64,000 nt of DNA from Limiplasma sp964416065 (GCA_964416065.1 CAYQCL010000005.1:9083-73082); one strand, 5' to 3'. Positions 8,911-17,843 are shown, counted from the stretch's first letter. The notes: generated from the sequence alone by a model not told the origin. Made by a program: numbers and translations.

Positions 8911-10074
8911 TCAGGTAAAGTCCGTGTCAAACTGCACCACGAGATGGTAGCGTTCGTCCAGGGAATGGGCATAGGCGTTGAGCGACTTGAGCAGCTCGTC
9001 GCGCCCCTCATAGGACGGAGGCAGCACGCAGTCAAAGATTACGTTGATATGTCCTTGCCCAGGCACCATGCGGAAATCATGCAGAGAAAGGGCAGGGTCG
9101 ATGCTCGTGAGAAATTCCGAAAGCTGACGATGCACACGGTTGACGTTTTCATCGTTGGTTACAATGGGATCCATATGGATGCAGATCGCCATGTGCAGCT
9201 TGCGGCTGATCTCGCGTTCCGCGTCATCAATGACCTCATGAATCGCCACGATGTCGCTGTCGGCGCTTACCTCGGCATGCACGGATGCGATGCAGCGGCC
9301 TGGGCCGTAATCGTGCAGCACAAGATCATGGATGCCGAGGATCCCCTCGTGGCTTAGAAGCAGCTCGCGAATTCGGCGAATTTTTTCGGGGTCGGGCTTG
9401 CCGCCCAGCAGACTGTCCACCGTGTCGCGGCAGACATCCACGCCCGATTTGAACACGATGGCCGCCACCACAACGCCGATATATCCGTCTGCCGAGACGT
9501 CAAAAAGCAGGGCAATCAGGAGGCTTATAAGCACGGCGCCGGTGGAGAGGACATCGCCCAGGCTGTCCTTGGAGGCGGCTAGCAGCGTTCCGTTATGAAT
9601 CGCGTTGCCTAGTCGGCGATAGAAGAAAAACAGCCAAAGCTTGGCAAGAATAGAGGCCGATAAAATGACGACCACAATCCACGAAACGGCCAGAGGCTGA
9701 GGATGAAGAATGGCGGAGATCCCGTCGCGAAGCAGATTGACGCCCATCACGACGATCAGCGCGCCCACGGCCAGCGACCCGATGTATTCCATGCGGCCGT
9801 GTCCAAAGGGATGCTCGTGGTCGACCGGCTTTTTTGCAAGCCTTGTGGTGATGAGGGTGACGATGCTTCCGGCCGCGTCGGAAAGGTTGTTGGCTGCGTC
9901 CGCCATCACGGCCAGGGAGCCGCTGATCAGGCCCAGGAAAAGCTTCGCACCCGCGAGCAGGAGGTTGACCGCGACGCCGGTGACAGAGCCAAGCGTACCA
10001 TAGGAGGCCCGTACCTCTGGATCCTCCACATTGGCGTAGTCCTTGATAAAAAGATGAATCAGCCATGTGCTCAA
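8911..10074 (-). CDS. Cation diffusion facilitator (CDF) metal transporter
   Basis: 387 residues of the FieF/ZitB/MMT1 family, which exports Zn2+, Fe2+, Mn2+ or similar ions by proton antiport across the cytoplasmic membrane. About six membrane segments occupy residues 30-210. The metal-site helices carry 'MADAANNLSDAAGSIVTL' and 'HEHPFGHGRMEYIGSLAVGA'; the C-terminal cytoplasmic ferredoxin-like domain contains 'VHAEVSADSDIVAIHEVIDD'. There is an extra C-terminal segment of roughly 90 residues ('ENVNRVHRQLSEFLTSIDP...') beyond the minimal fold, as in the larger Gram-positive members. The start is TTG, favoured by AAAGGAGG 8 bases upstream. Ion specificity is not assignable. Confidence 0.93.
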   Translation of the reverse strand: MSTWLIHLFIKDYANVEDPEVRASYGTLGSVTGVAVNLLLAGAKLFLGLISGSLAVMADAANNLSDAAGSIVTLITTRLAKKPVDHEHPFGHGRMEYIGSLAVGALIVVMGVNLLRDGISAILHPQPLAVSWIVVVILSASILAKLWLFFFYRRLGNAIHNGTLLAASKDSLGDVLSTGAVLISLLIALLFDVSADGYIGVVVAAIVFKSGVDVCRDTVDSLLGGKPDPEKIRRIRELLLSHEGILGIHDLVLHDYGPGRCIASVHAEVSADSDIVAIHEVIDDAEREISRKLHMAICIHMDPIVTNDENVNRVHRQLSEFLTSIDPALSLHDFRMVPGQGHINVIFDCVLPPSYEGRDELLKSLNAYAHSLDERYHLVVQFDTDFT

Positions 10075-10125
10075 GCGGAAGCCCTCCTTTGGTCGGCCGT
10101 AGTGATGTATGCGGCGATGCTGTTT

Positions 10126-10154
10126 ATTATACCAGGAAGGAGCGGATGCCACAA
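10126..10154 (-). promoter_or_regulatory. Promoter for the CDF transporter
   Basis: Minus-strand TTGTGG, 17-bp spacer, TATAAT with an extended TGG before the -10. It lies about 50 bases upstream of the TTG start. Confidence 0.75.
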
Positions 10155-10505
10155 GAAAGAAAAACTTTGGAAATCAGACGACATATAGGAGGGGAAGGAA
10201 CGGGAAAGCACGGCCTCGAAAGACGAGGAGAGGCGAGCGGGCCAAACGTTTTTGATCTATGTGTCATAGTAGGACGCCGCTTATCGTTCACAAGCCGGTA
10301 GAGAGCCTGCTTTCAGACGAGCTGGGCCATATCCGCTCCTTTGACAGCTTCTAAGTTAATTCTAATGTAATTTTCAGCGTTCATATAGTGGCTTTGAGCC
10401 GCGTTATCCTTTTCAGGGAGGGAAAATTATGATATAATTCAACCCGATGAAGCGCGGACGGCGCGCTTTAGAAGCAGGGCGCTGGCCCGATGAAGGAGAT
10501 ACGAG
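10155..10505. other. Intergenic region upstream of xpaC
   Basis: This divergent spacer holds no convincing gene. A TATAAT with an extended TG (10430-10438) is the likely -10 for the xpaC operon; its -35 (TTTTCA near 10410) is weak. A 31-codon open frame at 10259-10354 ends in a protein-like sequence (LLSDELGHIRSFDSF) but has no ribosome binding site and may be a gene remnant. Confidence 0.5.
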
Positions 10506-11426
10506 ATGAGCAAGAAGAAATCCCAGAAAACCAAGGGCCTGAAAGCCGGTATCCTTGCCTTCGGCGTGGTGTTTGCGCTGTTCTCCACAGTGTTTCATCC
10601 CCACAGCCTGGGCGGATTTGTGCTCGCTCTCGCTTTGAGCGGCTTTGCGGGCGCGATCGTGAGAACCATGGCGCAGGGCCTGGATCTGACGGTGAAGGAG
10701 AAGACGCCCGAAAGCCTTCAAAAGGTGCAGGGCGATACCGGCAATCCAGACGTGGACGCGCTTTTGCAAAAGGGCCGCGAGATGATTACGGAGATTCGTT
10801 CGGAAAACGACAAGATTCCCGACTCGTCGCTGTCTGAAAAGCTGGACCGGCTGGAAAACCTGTGCGCCGAGATTTTCCGCGCGGTGTATGATAAGCCTGC
10901 CAAAGCCCCGCAGATTCGAAAGTTCATGGAGTATTACCTGCCGACCACTCTGAAGATGGTCAAGGGCTATCGGATGCTGGATGAGCGCAACGTTTCCGGC
11001 GCGGAGGCGCGAGCGGCGCGGGGCCGCATTGACGACGCGCTGGGCGTGGTGCTTCAGGGCTGTGAAAAGATGCTGGATAAGCTCTATCAGGACGATGTGC
11101 TTGATATCACGACGGATATCGACGTGCTGGAGCAGATGCTTAAGCGGGACGGCCTGACGGAGAGCGAGCTCAAGCGCGCTGCCGAGCAGGCGCGCGAGGC
11201 CGCGCGCATCGACGTCGAGACAACGCGTGTTGCCCGCGAGCGCGAGCAGGCCGCGAAACAGGCGGAGGAGGCAAAGCCCGTCTGGGACAGCGGCGTGCGT
11301 CGGGAGGTAGAAGACGCGCGGAACGAAGCGCAGACGCATATTCCTCAGGCGCCCACGCTGGAAGGCGGCATGTATCCGGCCTATGGCGATCAGGCGGCGC
11401 AGCTTAAGAAGCCGGACGGTCAATAA
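10506..11426 (+). CDS. xpaC: XpaC-family membrane protein (5-bromo-4-chloroindolyl phosphate hydrolysis protein family)
   Basis: 306 residues. Two adjacent hydrophobic segments at residues 14-50 form a hairpin membrane anchor, followed by a long helical cytoplasmic region (about 70-250) rich in charged residues and ending in an unstructured Gln/Ala/Pro tail. The central part ('NPDVDALLQKGREMI', 'IRKFMEYYLPTTLKMVKGY') is the XpaC core. XpaC genes almost always precede telA, as here (46 bases apart). The pair is linked to envelope stress and oxyanion or antibiotic tolerance, although the molecular role is unsettled. AAGGAG precedes the ATG. Confidence 0.88.
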   Translation: MSKKKSQKTKGLKAGILAFGVVFALFSTVFHPHSLGGFVLALALSGFAGAIVRTMAQGLDLTVKEKTPESLQKVQGDTGNPDVDALLQKGREMITEIRSENDKIPDSSLSEKLDRLENLCAEIFRAVYDKPAKAPQIRKFMEYYLPTTLKMVKGYRMLDERNVSGAEARAARGRIDDALGVVLQGCEKMLDKLYQDDVLDITTDIDVLEQMLKRDGLTESELKRAAEQAREAARIDVETTRVAREREQAAKQAEEAKPVWDSGVRREVEDARNEAQTHIPQAPTLEGGMYPAYGDQAAQLKKPDGQ

Positions 11427-11472
11427 AAAACAAACATACTCAATATGGATAAAAAAACAGGAGGCTGTCATT

Positions 11473-12687
11473 ATGTCGGAAATCAACAAACAGAACAGTA
11501 CAATCGGATCCATGGTTCCCACGCTCACCCTCAACCCCACCTCTATGGCGAAGGATAAGGCTGTTCTCGAGGAAGTCACTCAGTCGATGGAGGCGCAGGC
11601 CGCGCCCAGCGCCAAGGCGGCCGCTGAGGCGGCGAGCGCCGCCGTTCAGGAGATGGACACGTCCATGCTCACCGAGGAGGATCGCAAGGTGATCGAGGAT
11701 TTTGTGAGCAAGATCGATATCAACAATACCGATCATGTGTTGCTCTATGGCGCGGACGCGCAGAAGAAGATCGCCGATTTCAGCGACAGCGCGCTGGCGA
11801 CGGTCCGTACCAGCGACACCGGTGAGGTCGGCGATATGCTGGTCAAGCTCGTCAATGAGATCAAGGGCTTTGGCGACGGCGCGGAGAAGCCCAAGGGCAT
11901 CGGCGGGCTGTTCTGGAACGCCAAGAAGGCCGTCAGCGATATGCAGACCAAGTATGAAAAGGTCGAGGTCAACGTTGATACCATCTCTACGTCGCTGGAA
12001 AATTATCAGGTGCAGCTGCTCAAGGACGTGAGCATGTTCAACCATCTCTATGATATGAACACTCAGTATTTCAAGGAGCTGACGATGTATATCCTCGCGG
12101 GCGAGAAGAAACTCAAGGAGGTACGCGAGACCACCCTGGAGGAATTCAAGGCCAAGGCCGCCGAGACCGGAGACGCTATGGACGCGCAGCGCGCCAACGA
12201 TCTTGCCGCCAATTGTGACCGCTTTGAGAAGAAGCTGCACGACCTCAAGCTCACCCGTCAGGTGGCGCTACAAATGGCTCCGCAGATTCGCCTTCTGCAA
12301 AACAACGACAGTCTGTTGGTAGAGCGCATCCAAAGCACCCTTTCCAACACGCTTCCCCTGTGGAAGAGCCAGATCGTGATTGCTTTGGGCATGCATCGCA
12401 GCCAGGAGGCGCTCAAGGCGCAGACCGCCGTAACCGATATGACCAACGAGCTGCTTAAGAAGAACGCGGCGGCCCTCAAGACCGGCACCATCGAGACGGC
12501 GCGAGAGGCGGAGCGCGGCATTATTGATCTTCAGACGCTGACCGAAACCAATCAGAGCCTGATCGATACCATTAACGAGGTTATGAAAATTCAGGATGAG
12601 GGCCGCACGCAGCGCCTGGAGGCCGAAAAGCAGCTTCTGACGATGGAAGACGAGCTCAAGAAGAAGCTTTTGGAGCTGAAACACTAA
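11473..12687 (+). CDS. telA: TelA/KlaA family toxic anion resistance protein
   Basis: 404 residues, almost entirely helical and acidic, with no membrane segment. Recognisable TelA features include 'KISDFSDSALATVRTSDTGE'-like text (here starting 'KIADFSDSALATV'), 'FNHLYDMNTQYFKELTMYI', and the conserved C-terminal helices 'WKSQIVIALGMHRSQEALKA' and 'TNELLKKNAAALKTGTIETA'. Members confer tellurite or nisin tolerance when overexpressed. The mechanism is not established and probably concerns the membrane or envelope. The ATG was chosen for its AGGAGG site; an in-frame upstream extension overlaps xpaC and is unlikely. It is part of an operon with xpaC and the two genes that follow. Confidence 0.92.
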   Translation: MSEINKQNSTIGSMVPTLTLNPTSMAKDKAVLEEVTQSMEAQAAPSAKAAAEAASAAVQEMDTSMLTEEDRKVIEDFVSKIDINNTDHVLLYGADAQKKIADFSDSALATVRTSDTGEVGDMLVKLVNEIKGFGDGAEKPKGIGGLFWNAKKAVSDMQTKYEKVEVNVDTISTSLENYQVQLLKDVSMFNHLYDMNTQYFKELTMYILAGEKKLKEVRETTLEEFKAKAAETGDAMDAQRANDLAANCDRFEKKLHDLKLTRQVALQMAPQIRLLQNNDSLLVERIQSTLSNTLPLWKSQIVIALGMHRSQEALKAQTAVTDMTNELLKKNAAALKTGTIETAREAERGIIDLQTLTETNQSLIDTINEVMKIQDEGRTQRLEAEKQLLTMEDELKKKLLELKH

Positions 12688-12713
12688 GCTGACCGAGAGG
12701 ATCGTTTGAACAG

Positions 12714-13259
12714 ATGAAATTCAAATTGCCGATGGGCGTGTGTGTACTGATTTCACTTGCCCTGGTTGTGTTTGGCTTTGCGTTTGGCACGGTGCGCGGC
12801 TATTCCGATGATCGTCGGCAGGTGACGGCGCTTTTGGAGGGGGAGAACGGCCTGCTGGATGTGCTGAGCTACCGCGGCGCGGACGGATTGAATCTGTGCG
12901 TGGTGGCCGGCAGACATCTGCCAGGAGACGACGAGGATTTGCTTGCGCTCAACGCGGCGGCAAAGAAGCTCCAGGCGGCGGACGAGGCGTTGGATGAGAA
13001 AAAAGAGGAGGACGAGCGGCTCACCGCCGCCGTTGCCGCGGTGAGCCGCAAGCTCAACGCCTCCGAAAGCTTTCGGGCGAGCGAGCGCGACCAAAAGTAC
13101 CTGGATATGCTCACGACGGATCTGAAAAACCTGACCGCCAGCGAGGTAGTGGGTACTTATAATCAGGCGGCCTTGGATTTTAACGCGCAGCTGGACACGC
13201 CCATTGTCGGTATGATCGCGAGACTGCTTGGCGTGGCGTACTGCCCGCTTTACGAGTAA
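12714..13259 (+). CDS. Membrane-anchored coiled-coil protein of the telA/TPM operon
   Basis: 181 residues: one N-terminal membrane segment ('MGVCVLISLALVVFGFAFG') and an extracytoplasmic, largely helical region with heptad-like Glu/Lys/Ala runs around residues 85-125 and a short hydrophobic C-terminus. It resembles small LemA-like helical proteins in layout ('YNQAALDFNAQLDTPIVGMI', compare LemA's 'YNtavqdFNt'), so a distant LemA relationship is likely. LemA and TPM-domain proteins are frequently adjacent, which supports this. The ribosome binding site is weak (AGAGGA, 12 bases), consistent with operon translation. Function is not known. Confidence 0.7.
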   Translation: MKFKLPMGVCVLISLALVVFGFAFGTVRGYSDDRRQVTALLEGENGLLDVLSYRGADGLNLCVVAGRHLPGDDEDLLALNAAAKKLQAADEALDEKKEEDERLTAAVAAVSRKLNASESFRASERDQKYLDMLTTDLKNLTASEVVGTYNQAALDFNAQLDTPIVGMIARLLGVAYCPLYE

Positions 13260-13275
13260 GGAGGCGCGGCTAAGG

Positions 13276-14109
13276 ATGAAAAAGTCAATCTGCCTGGCCC
13301 TGTGCCTTCTTCTGCTCCTTACGCCCCTGTGGGCCCTAGGCGCGGCGCGCCTGCCCGCCGAGCGCGGCGTGGTGACGGACGATGCCGATGTGCTCAGCGC
13401 CGAGCTGGTCGAGGGCATCGCGGAGTACGCGTCTGAGGTTGAGGATGAGACCGGACTGGGAATTCATGTGGCGCTGGTGCATTTCCTTGACGGTCTGGAC
13501 GCGCAGGCCTATGCTAACGCTTTGTTCGAAAAGTGGGAGCTGGATGAGGACGATATTCTGCTTCTGGGCGCGGCGGGCGAGGACAGCTTCGCCACCGCCA
13601 TGGGAGACGAGGCCAAAAGTCTGCTTGGCGAGAAGAACGCGGAAAACCTGCTCTTCACCTCCTCGAGCTTCAGCACCCAATTTCGGGCGCAGGCGTACGA
13701 TCAGGCGTTTCGGAGCTATTTCTCCGGCTTTAACAGCCTGCTGAAAAAACAAACGGGCGCGGAGATCAGCCTGAGCAGCCTCGGAATTTCCTCTGCCGCC
13801 CTAGGCCCGACCACCGGTCCGAGGGAATATAGCTCCCAGCTTTGGGAGGAGGTCATGGAGGCCGTTCGTGACAGCAGCGAGGATTACCAGGCCTACCACG
13901 AGACACGGCGTTCCTCCGAGAACGGATTGAGCGCGGGCGGCTGGATCGTATTGGCGGTGCTCGTCGCCATCGTTTTCAGTCAGAGCGGCCCCGTGCGCAA
14001 GCGGCGCGGCAGCGGCGGGAACCGTGGCTGCGGCTGCTCGCCCATCAGCGGGCTGATGAGCCTGCTTGGCATAAACGCGCTTATCAACGCGTTTCACAGG
14101 AAGCGGTAG
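13276..14109 (+). CDS. TPM-domain (YgcG/Psb32-like) membrane protein
   Basis: 277 residues: signal peptide (residues 1-22), an extracytoplasmic TPM domain at about 25-165 ('VVTDDADVLSAELVEGIAEY', 'ETGLGIHVALVHFLDG', 'ILLLGAAGEDSFATAMGDEA'), a membrane helix near 215-235 ('GWIVLAVLVAIVFSQ') and a basic Gly/Cys-rich cytoplasmic tail ('RGSGGNRGCGCS'). TPM proteins are extracytoplasmic phosphatase-like or chaperone-like envelope proteins whose substrates are unclear. The start was set at the ATG before the signal peptide, with AAGGAGG upstream. It is the fourth gene of the xpaC-telA operon. Confidence 0.88.
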   Translation: MKKSICLALCLLLLLTPLWALGAARLPAERGVVTDDADVLSAELVEGIAEYASEVEDETGLGIHVALVHFLDGLDAQAYANALFEKWELDEDDILLLGAAGEDSFATAMGDEAKSLLGEKNAENLLFTSSSFSTQFRAQAYDQAFRSYFSGFNSLLKKQTGAEISLSSLGISSAALGPTTGPREYSSQLWEEVMEAVRDSSEDYQAYHETRRSSENGLSAGGWIVLAVLVAIVFSQSGPVRKRRGSGGNRGCGCSPISGLMSLLGINALINAFHRKR

Positions 14110-14120
14110 GGAGGCAACAA

Positions 14121-14840
14121 ATGCTCGCGGATTACAAAAGAGGCTTGCGGCATGGAATACCCATCGCACTGGGGTATTTGTCCGTGGCGTTCGCCTTTGG
14201 AATTCAGGCCACCTCACTGGGCCTGAGCCCCTTGCAGACGGTCATGATCTCTGTTTTCAATGTGACCAGCGCCGGTCAGCTTGCGGGCTTGCAGCTCATG
14301 GCGGCGGGAGCGTCGCTTACGGAAATGGCGCTGACCCAGCTTACGATCAATCTGCGCTACGCGCTGATGAGCCTGAGCCTGAGCCAGAAACTGGATGAGA
14401 GCATGACGCTCCCTCATCGGCTGCTCCTGTCGTTTTGCAATACGGACGAGGTGTTCGCCGTCGCGTCACAGCAGCCGGACAAGATCGGAAGGGCCTACCT
14501 CTATGGTTTGACAAACGGGCCGTTTCTCGGCTGGACGTTGGGAACACTCCTGGGGGCGCTGGCAGGCGGCCTTCTGCCCAAGGATGTCACAGACGCGCTG
14601 GGTATTGCTATCTACGGCATGTTCATCGCGATCATCCTGCCACCCTTCCGCCGCGTGCGCGAGGTGCGTATCGTGATTCTCATCGCCGTGGCGATGAGCT
14701 GCCTGATTACGCTTCTGCCGCTGTTTCATTTTATCTCGGACGGCTTTCGGATCATCCTGTGCGCGGTGGTCGCCTCGGCATTGGGCGCGTGGTTGATGCC
14801 TCGGCCGGTAAAGAATGATGATGAGGAGGCGCGGCGCTGA
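14121..14840 (+). CDS. azlC: AzlC-family branched-chain amino acid exporter subunit
   Basis: 239 residues with about five to six membrane segments. The N-terminal 'GIPIALGYLSVAFAFGIQA' and 'FNVTSAGQLAGLQLM', followed by 'LTINLRYALMSLSLSQKL', are the hallmark stretch of AzlC proteins, the large subunit of bipartite exporters for branched-chain amino acids (and azaleucine). GGGAGG precedes the ATG by 7 bases. The stop overlaps the azlD start, so the two are coupled. It may be read through from the TPM gene, 11 bases upstream. Confidence 0.95.
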   Translation: MLADYKRGLRHGIPIALGYLSVAFAFGIQATSLGLSPLQTVMISVFNVTSAGQLAGLQLMAAGASLTEMALTQLTINLRYALMSLSLSQKLDESMTLPHRLLLSFCNTDEVFAVASQQPDKIGRAYLYGLTNGPFLGWTLGTLLGALAGGLLPKDVTDALGIAIYGMFIAIILPPFRRVREVRIVILIAVAMSCLITLLPLFHFISDGFRIILCAVVASALGAWLMPRPVKNDDEEARR

Positions 14841-15148
14841 TGGAGTGGAGAACCTTCTTGATCTATCTGGTGGTGATGGCGGGTGTGACTTATCTCATCC
14901 GCATGCTGCCGTTGGCGGCTGTCCGGGGCAAGGTGCGGAGCGTCTTTCTTCAATCCTTCCTGTATTATGTGCCCTATGCCGTGCTCGGAGCGATGACCTT
15001 TCCGGCGGTGTTTTCCGCGACAGGCAATTGGGTGACGGCGCTCCTGGGTACGATCGCCGCGCTGATACTGGGCTGGATGGAAAAAAGCCTGCTTACCGTC
15101 GCCGCCGTGGCTTGCGTGGTGGCGTATATCGCGGGCTTTTTCGTATAG
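14840..15148 (+). CDS. azlD: AzlD-family branched-chain amino acid exporter subunit
   Basis: 102 residues and four membrane segments, the small partner of AzlC. 'VTYLIRMLPLAAVRGKVRS' and 'SFLYYVPYAVLGAMTFPAVF' are typical of the family. Its ATG overlaps the azlC TGA (TGATG arrangement), implying translational coupling and a fixed subunit ratio. Confidence 0.95.
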   Translation: MEWRTFLIYLVVMAGVTYLIRMLPLAAVRGKVRSVFLQSFLYYVPYAVLGAMTFPAVFSATGNWVTALLGTIAALILGWMEKSLLTVAAVACVVAYIAGFFV

Positions 15149-15173
15149 GAAATTAGAAAATGCGGCCTGGGTA

Positions 15174-15202
15174 TTGCATTTTTTGAAAAACCATGGTACA
15201 AT
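15174..15202 (+). promoter_or_regulatory. Promoter for rpsT
   Basis: TTGCAT, 17-bp spacer, TACAAT with an extended TGG. It is about 39 bases before the start codon of rpsT. Confidence 0.85.
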
Positions 15203-15240
15203 CATCCTTGCGATTTATGAACCCAAGGAGGTGAAAGACG

Positions 15241-15501
15241 TTGCCGAACATTAAGTCCGCCATCAAGCGCGTGAAGGTGAACGAGACAAAGAATCTTCGT
15301 AACCGTATGGTGAAGTCGAAGGTCAAGACCGCCATCAAGAAGTTTGAGACGGAGGTCGCCGCAGCTCCCGCGAATGCTGGTGCGCAGTACAGCCTCACCA
15401 CCTCCGCTATCGATAAAGCCGCCGCCAAGGGCATCCTGCATAAGAATGCCGCGAACCGCAAAAAGGCTCGCTTGGCGAAGCAGCTGGCCAAGGCTCAGTA
15501 A
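15241..15501 (+). CDS. rpsT: 30S ribosomal protein S20
   Basis: 86 residues, highly basic. 'MPNIKSAIKRVKVNETKNLR' and the Ala/Lys-rich C-terminal helix ('SAIDKAAAKGILHKNAANRK') are diagnostic. S20 binds 16S rRNA early in 30S assembly. The start is TTG, 10 bases after a perfect AAGGAGGTG. A non-AUG start is well known for rpsT and is associated with translational autoregulation. It is monocistronic, with its own promoter and terminator. Confidence 0.98.
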   Translation: MPNIKSAIKRVKVNETKNLRNRMVKSKVKTAIKKFETEVAAAPANAGAQYSLTTSAIDKAAAKGILHKNAANRKKARLAKQLAKAQ

Positions 15502-15571
15502 TTTTGAGCCGTGCCGCAGACCTGCGTGTTGCGTATTCTGCGGCGGCAGGTCGAAAAGACGAGGAAGCAAT

Positions 15572-15609
15572 GCCGTGTGATGAAGCTTATCACACGGCTT
15601 TTGCTTTTG
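15572..15609 (+). terminator. Rho-independent terminator of rpsT
   Basis: A perfect 10-bp stem GCCGTGTGAT/ATCACACGGC with a 7-base loop and TTTTGCTTTT. It is 70 bases after the rpsT stop and just before the end of the convergent gene. Confidence 0.9.
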
Positions 15610-15618
15610 TGGCGGGAT

Positions 15619-16403
15619 TCAAAATCGCTTCTCGGATTGCGCGATATGGGCTCGAATCTCACGCTCGTGCGCGAGACAATACGCGTAGCTGTCCTTCATG
15701 AACGTCTGGATGTTTCGCGAATGGTACATTTGATCAAGCGTATCAAGAATTGGCACGCCGTCGGCCGTCATGTCAAAAAAGTAGGGATACACGCAGCCTC
15801 CGGCCTCCCTTGGAAAGTAGGGGTTGATAGCGCTGAGGCGCTCGTCGCGCATGACGCTTTCAACGACCATTTCGCTCAGAATCCATTTCAGCGATGGCCG
15901 CTCATATTCCGCGTAGCTATCCTGCCACAGACGGTTCCAGACATGGAACCAGATGAAATGAATAATTTCATGGATGGAAAGACCGAGCGCACCGCGCTCG
16001 CTGTTCAGATAAAACACGTCGAATGTATGGCGATCCAGAAATCGCGGAGATACGGGGTTGAGAGAGATAAAGGCGCGCAGGTCGTTAAACAGGCATTCCG
16101 TGCTGGTCTGAAAGGCGTCGGACAGCGCCGCTTCGATCTGGGACTTATGAGCCTGAAAATGCGCGTTGTAGCGTTTGACTTTTTCATCCAGCGTTTCCTT
16201 CTGCTCCTCATAGATCTCCCTGAGAGAATCACGGATATAGGCGCACCTGTCCTCAAAACAGAGGCTCTTGGCCTTTTTCTCCTTGATTTGCGGGAAAAAA
16301 TAGTACAGCCCGTCCGACCATACGGTGCTTCGCCGTCCCCCTGAAACAATAGGATATTCTCAATCATAGAATCGGCGCCGGGGTTGGAAAAAGTTACGTT
16401 CAT
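15619..16403 (-). pseudogene. HExxH zinc-protease-like protein, frameshifted at a G5 tract
   Basis: Two overlapping frames together give one plausible protein of about 260 residues. The N-terminal 20 or so residues (start ATG with AAAGGAG upstream) are in one frame. From 'WSDGLYYFFPQIKEKKAKSL' onward the sequence continues in another frame to the stop. One extra G in the run of five G (minus strand; 16337-16341) would restore a continuous frame. The downstream part contains 'LGLSIHEIIHFIWF', an HExxH zinc motif, and a later 'SEMVVE' that could supply the third ligand, as in gluzincin-type metallopeptidases. No named family is certain. It could be a genuine pseudogene, a slippage-controlled gene or an assembly error. 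Confidence 0.65.
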
Positions 16404-16429
16404 CCGACCATCTCCTTTCTATATATCGA

Positions 16430-16876
16430 TCAGTGATCAGGCGGAGCTGATTTTTTGTCCAGCAGGTGAAAGATTCCGTTTGGAATTTCAAAGACAAATA
16501 CGATTCCCAGCACAATGGCCACGGTGGCTTTAAGCGCGGCAAAGCCGCTGGCGGCTGCCTGACCAATTTGCCCTGTAACCAGATAATAGGACGTCCAATA
16601 GATACCCGCGCCCGGTACGAGGGGAAAAATGCCGGAAATCAAAAAAACGGTGACCGGACAACGCAGCCTGACCGCGCAGACTCGGGAGAGCACGATCACC
16701 AGCACCGTGGCAAAAAAGGTCGCGGATGTCGCGCCTATACCGTCCATCAGCGCGGCATAGGTCAGCCATCCCGCGCCGCCAATTCCCCCGCAAAAGAAAA
16801 AGTATTTGCGCGGAACGCTGAAAAGCAAAGCAAAGGCCACCGTTCCAACGATTGCAAGCAGCGTTTGTACAATCAC
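16430..16876 (-). CDS. Threonine/serine exporter, C-terminal subunit (ThrE_2, DUF3815)
   Basis: 148 residues with about four to five membrane segments. 'LLFSVPRKYFFFCGGIGGAG' and 'VFLISGIFPLVPGAGIYWTS' are characteristic of the small half of split ThrE exporters. The start is GTG, overlapping the upstream subunit by 4 bases (GTGA) with GGGAGG 9 bases before it. It probably forms a membrane complex with the product of the next gene upstream and exports threonine or serine (or small dicarboxylates, as proposed for related YjjP/YjjB pairs). Confidence 0.9.
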   Translation of the reverse strand: MIVQTLLAIVGTVAFALLFSVPRKYFFFCGGIGGAGWLTYAALMDGIGATSATFFATVLVIVLSRVCAVRLRCPVTVFLISGIFPLVPGAGIYWTSYYLVTGQIGQAAASGFAALKATVAIVLGIVFVFEIPNGIFHLLDKKSAPPDH

Positions 16877-17691
16877 AGTAAAACGCCTCCCATCAGGCGC
16901 TGATAAACGGTAAACATGACGCCCACCCCGATGGCGATGCAGATAAAAACCAGCATAGCGTCCAAAAGACGAACGGCCCCGGAAATATAGTCCCCATCCG
17001 CGATATCGCGGATGCCGTTGGTAAAGGGAACGCCAGGAACGAGCGGGATAATGGAACCGATGATCATATGGCTCATGTCCGCTCCAAAGCCGAGACGGTA
17101 GCATAGAATACAAATCAGCGTGACCAGCATGCCGCCCAGAATATTGCTCACGATTTTGCTCATGTGCCTCGTGCCCGCCCAGAGCACGAACACATACAAT
17201 AAAAAGCCGGCTACGAACGCCGCCGCGCAGTCGATCGCGCTACCGTCAAACAGGCCGCAAAAGCACGCGCTTCCCACGGCCGAGGCAAGCATTTGCATGA
17301 AGGGCGGCTCGGAAGGCATCTGGCGGATTTCGCGCAGCCTTTGACGCACCTCCTCAAGCGTATAGCGCCCCTCCTCGATCTCGCGGGAGAGCTGATTGAC
17401 TGCCACCACGCGATTGAGCCGCGTGCCCTTGACCGGAATGTGCTGCACTCGCGCAAACTGTCCACCCTTTTCACCGGGCAGGCAGTTTCCCGTGGTGAAG
17501 ATGCCGTTGCTAAGAACGAAAAAATCCTTGCGCTCTACCCCGAAATAGGCAGAAATACGCTCCATGGTTTCCTCAATCCGGAAAATTTCCGCTCCGTTTT
17601 CCAGCAAAATATGACCAGCCTCCATCGCTGTTTCCAGCACGTCCCGGTCATCGGGGGCGCATTGCCGCGCCGCGCCGCATGGCTGCCCCAT
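16873..17691 (-). CDS. Threonine/serine exporter, N-terminal subunit (ThrE_1, DUF1212)
   Basis: 272 residues. A cytoplasmic N-terminal half of about 120 residues contains the conserved 'AGHILLENGAEIFRIEETME' and 'VLSNGIFTTG' and ends in 'LNRVVAVNQLSREIEEG'; five membrane segments follow, including 'MIIGSIIPLVPGVPFTNGIR'. The start ATG was chosen for the GGAGG about 6 bases upstream. It is the first gene of the split ThrE pair and overlaps its partner by GTGA. Confidence 0.92.
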   Translation of the reverse strand: MGQPCGAARQCAPDDRDVLETAMEAGHILLENGAEIFRIEETMERISAYFGVERKDFFVLSNGIFTTGNCLPGEKGGQFARVQHIPVKGTRLNRVVAVNQLSREIEEGRYTLEEVRQRLREIRQMPSEPPFMQMLASAVGSACFCGLFDGSAIDCAAAFVAGFLLYVFVLWAGTRHMSKIVSNILGGMLVTLICILCYRLGFGADMSHMIIGSIIPLVPGVPFTNGIRDIADGDYISGAVRLLDAMLVFICIAIGVGVMFTVYQRLMGGVLL

Positions 17692-17843
17692 CCTGATCCT
17701 CCGCCTTTGTATGAAACACCAATCTGCCCGTGGCCTGGTATCCATGATTCAGTCGTATGCCTTGTGAGCAGACCGCGCTTTTTCATATTATACCACGTAT
17801 GGTCAAGCGCGTCGATAGGGAAACAGCTTCGAGATACGGAAGC

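Noticed and set aside
10259..10354. 31-codon ORF before xpaC
   Set aside because: The end of the translation looks protein-like, but there is no ribosome binding site and it is too short to judge. It is kept only as a note in the intergenic entry.
15511..16344. Long plus-strand open frame (277 codons) over the HExxH gene
   Set aside because: It starts beyond the rpsT stop without a ribosome binding site, and the minus-strand reading gives protein-like sequence with an HExxH motif. It is an antisense shadow.
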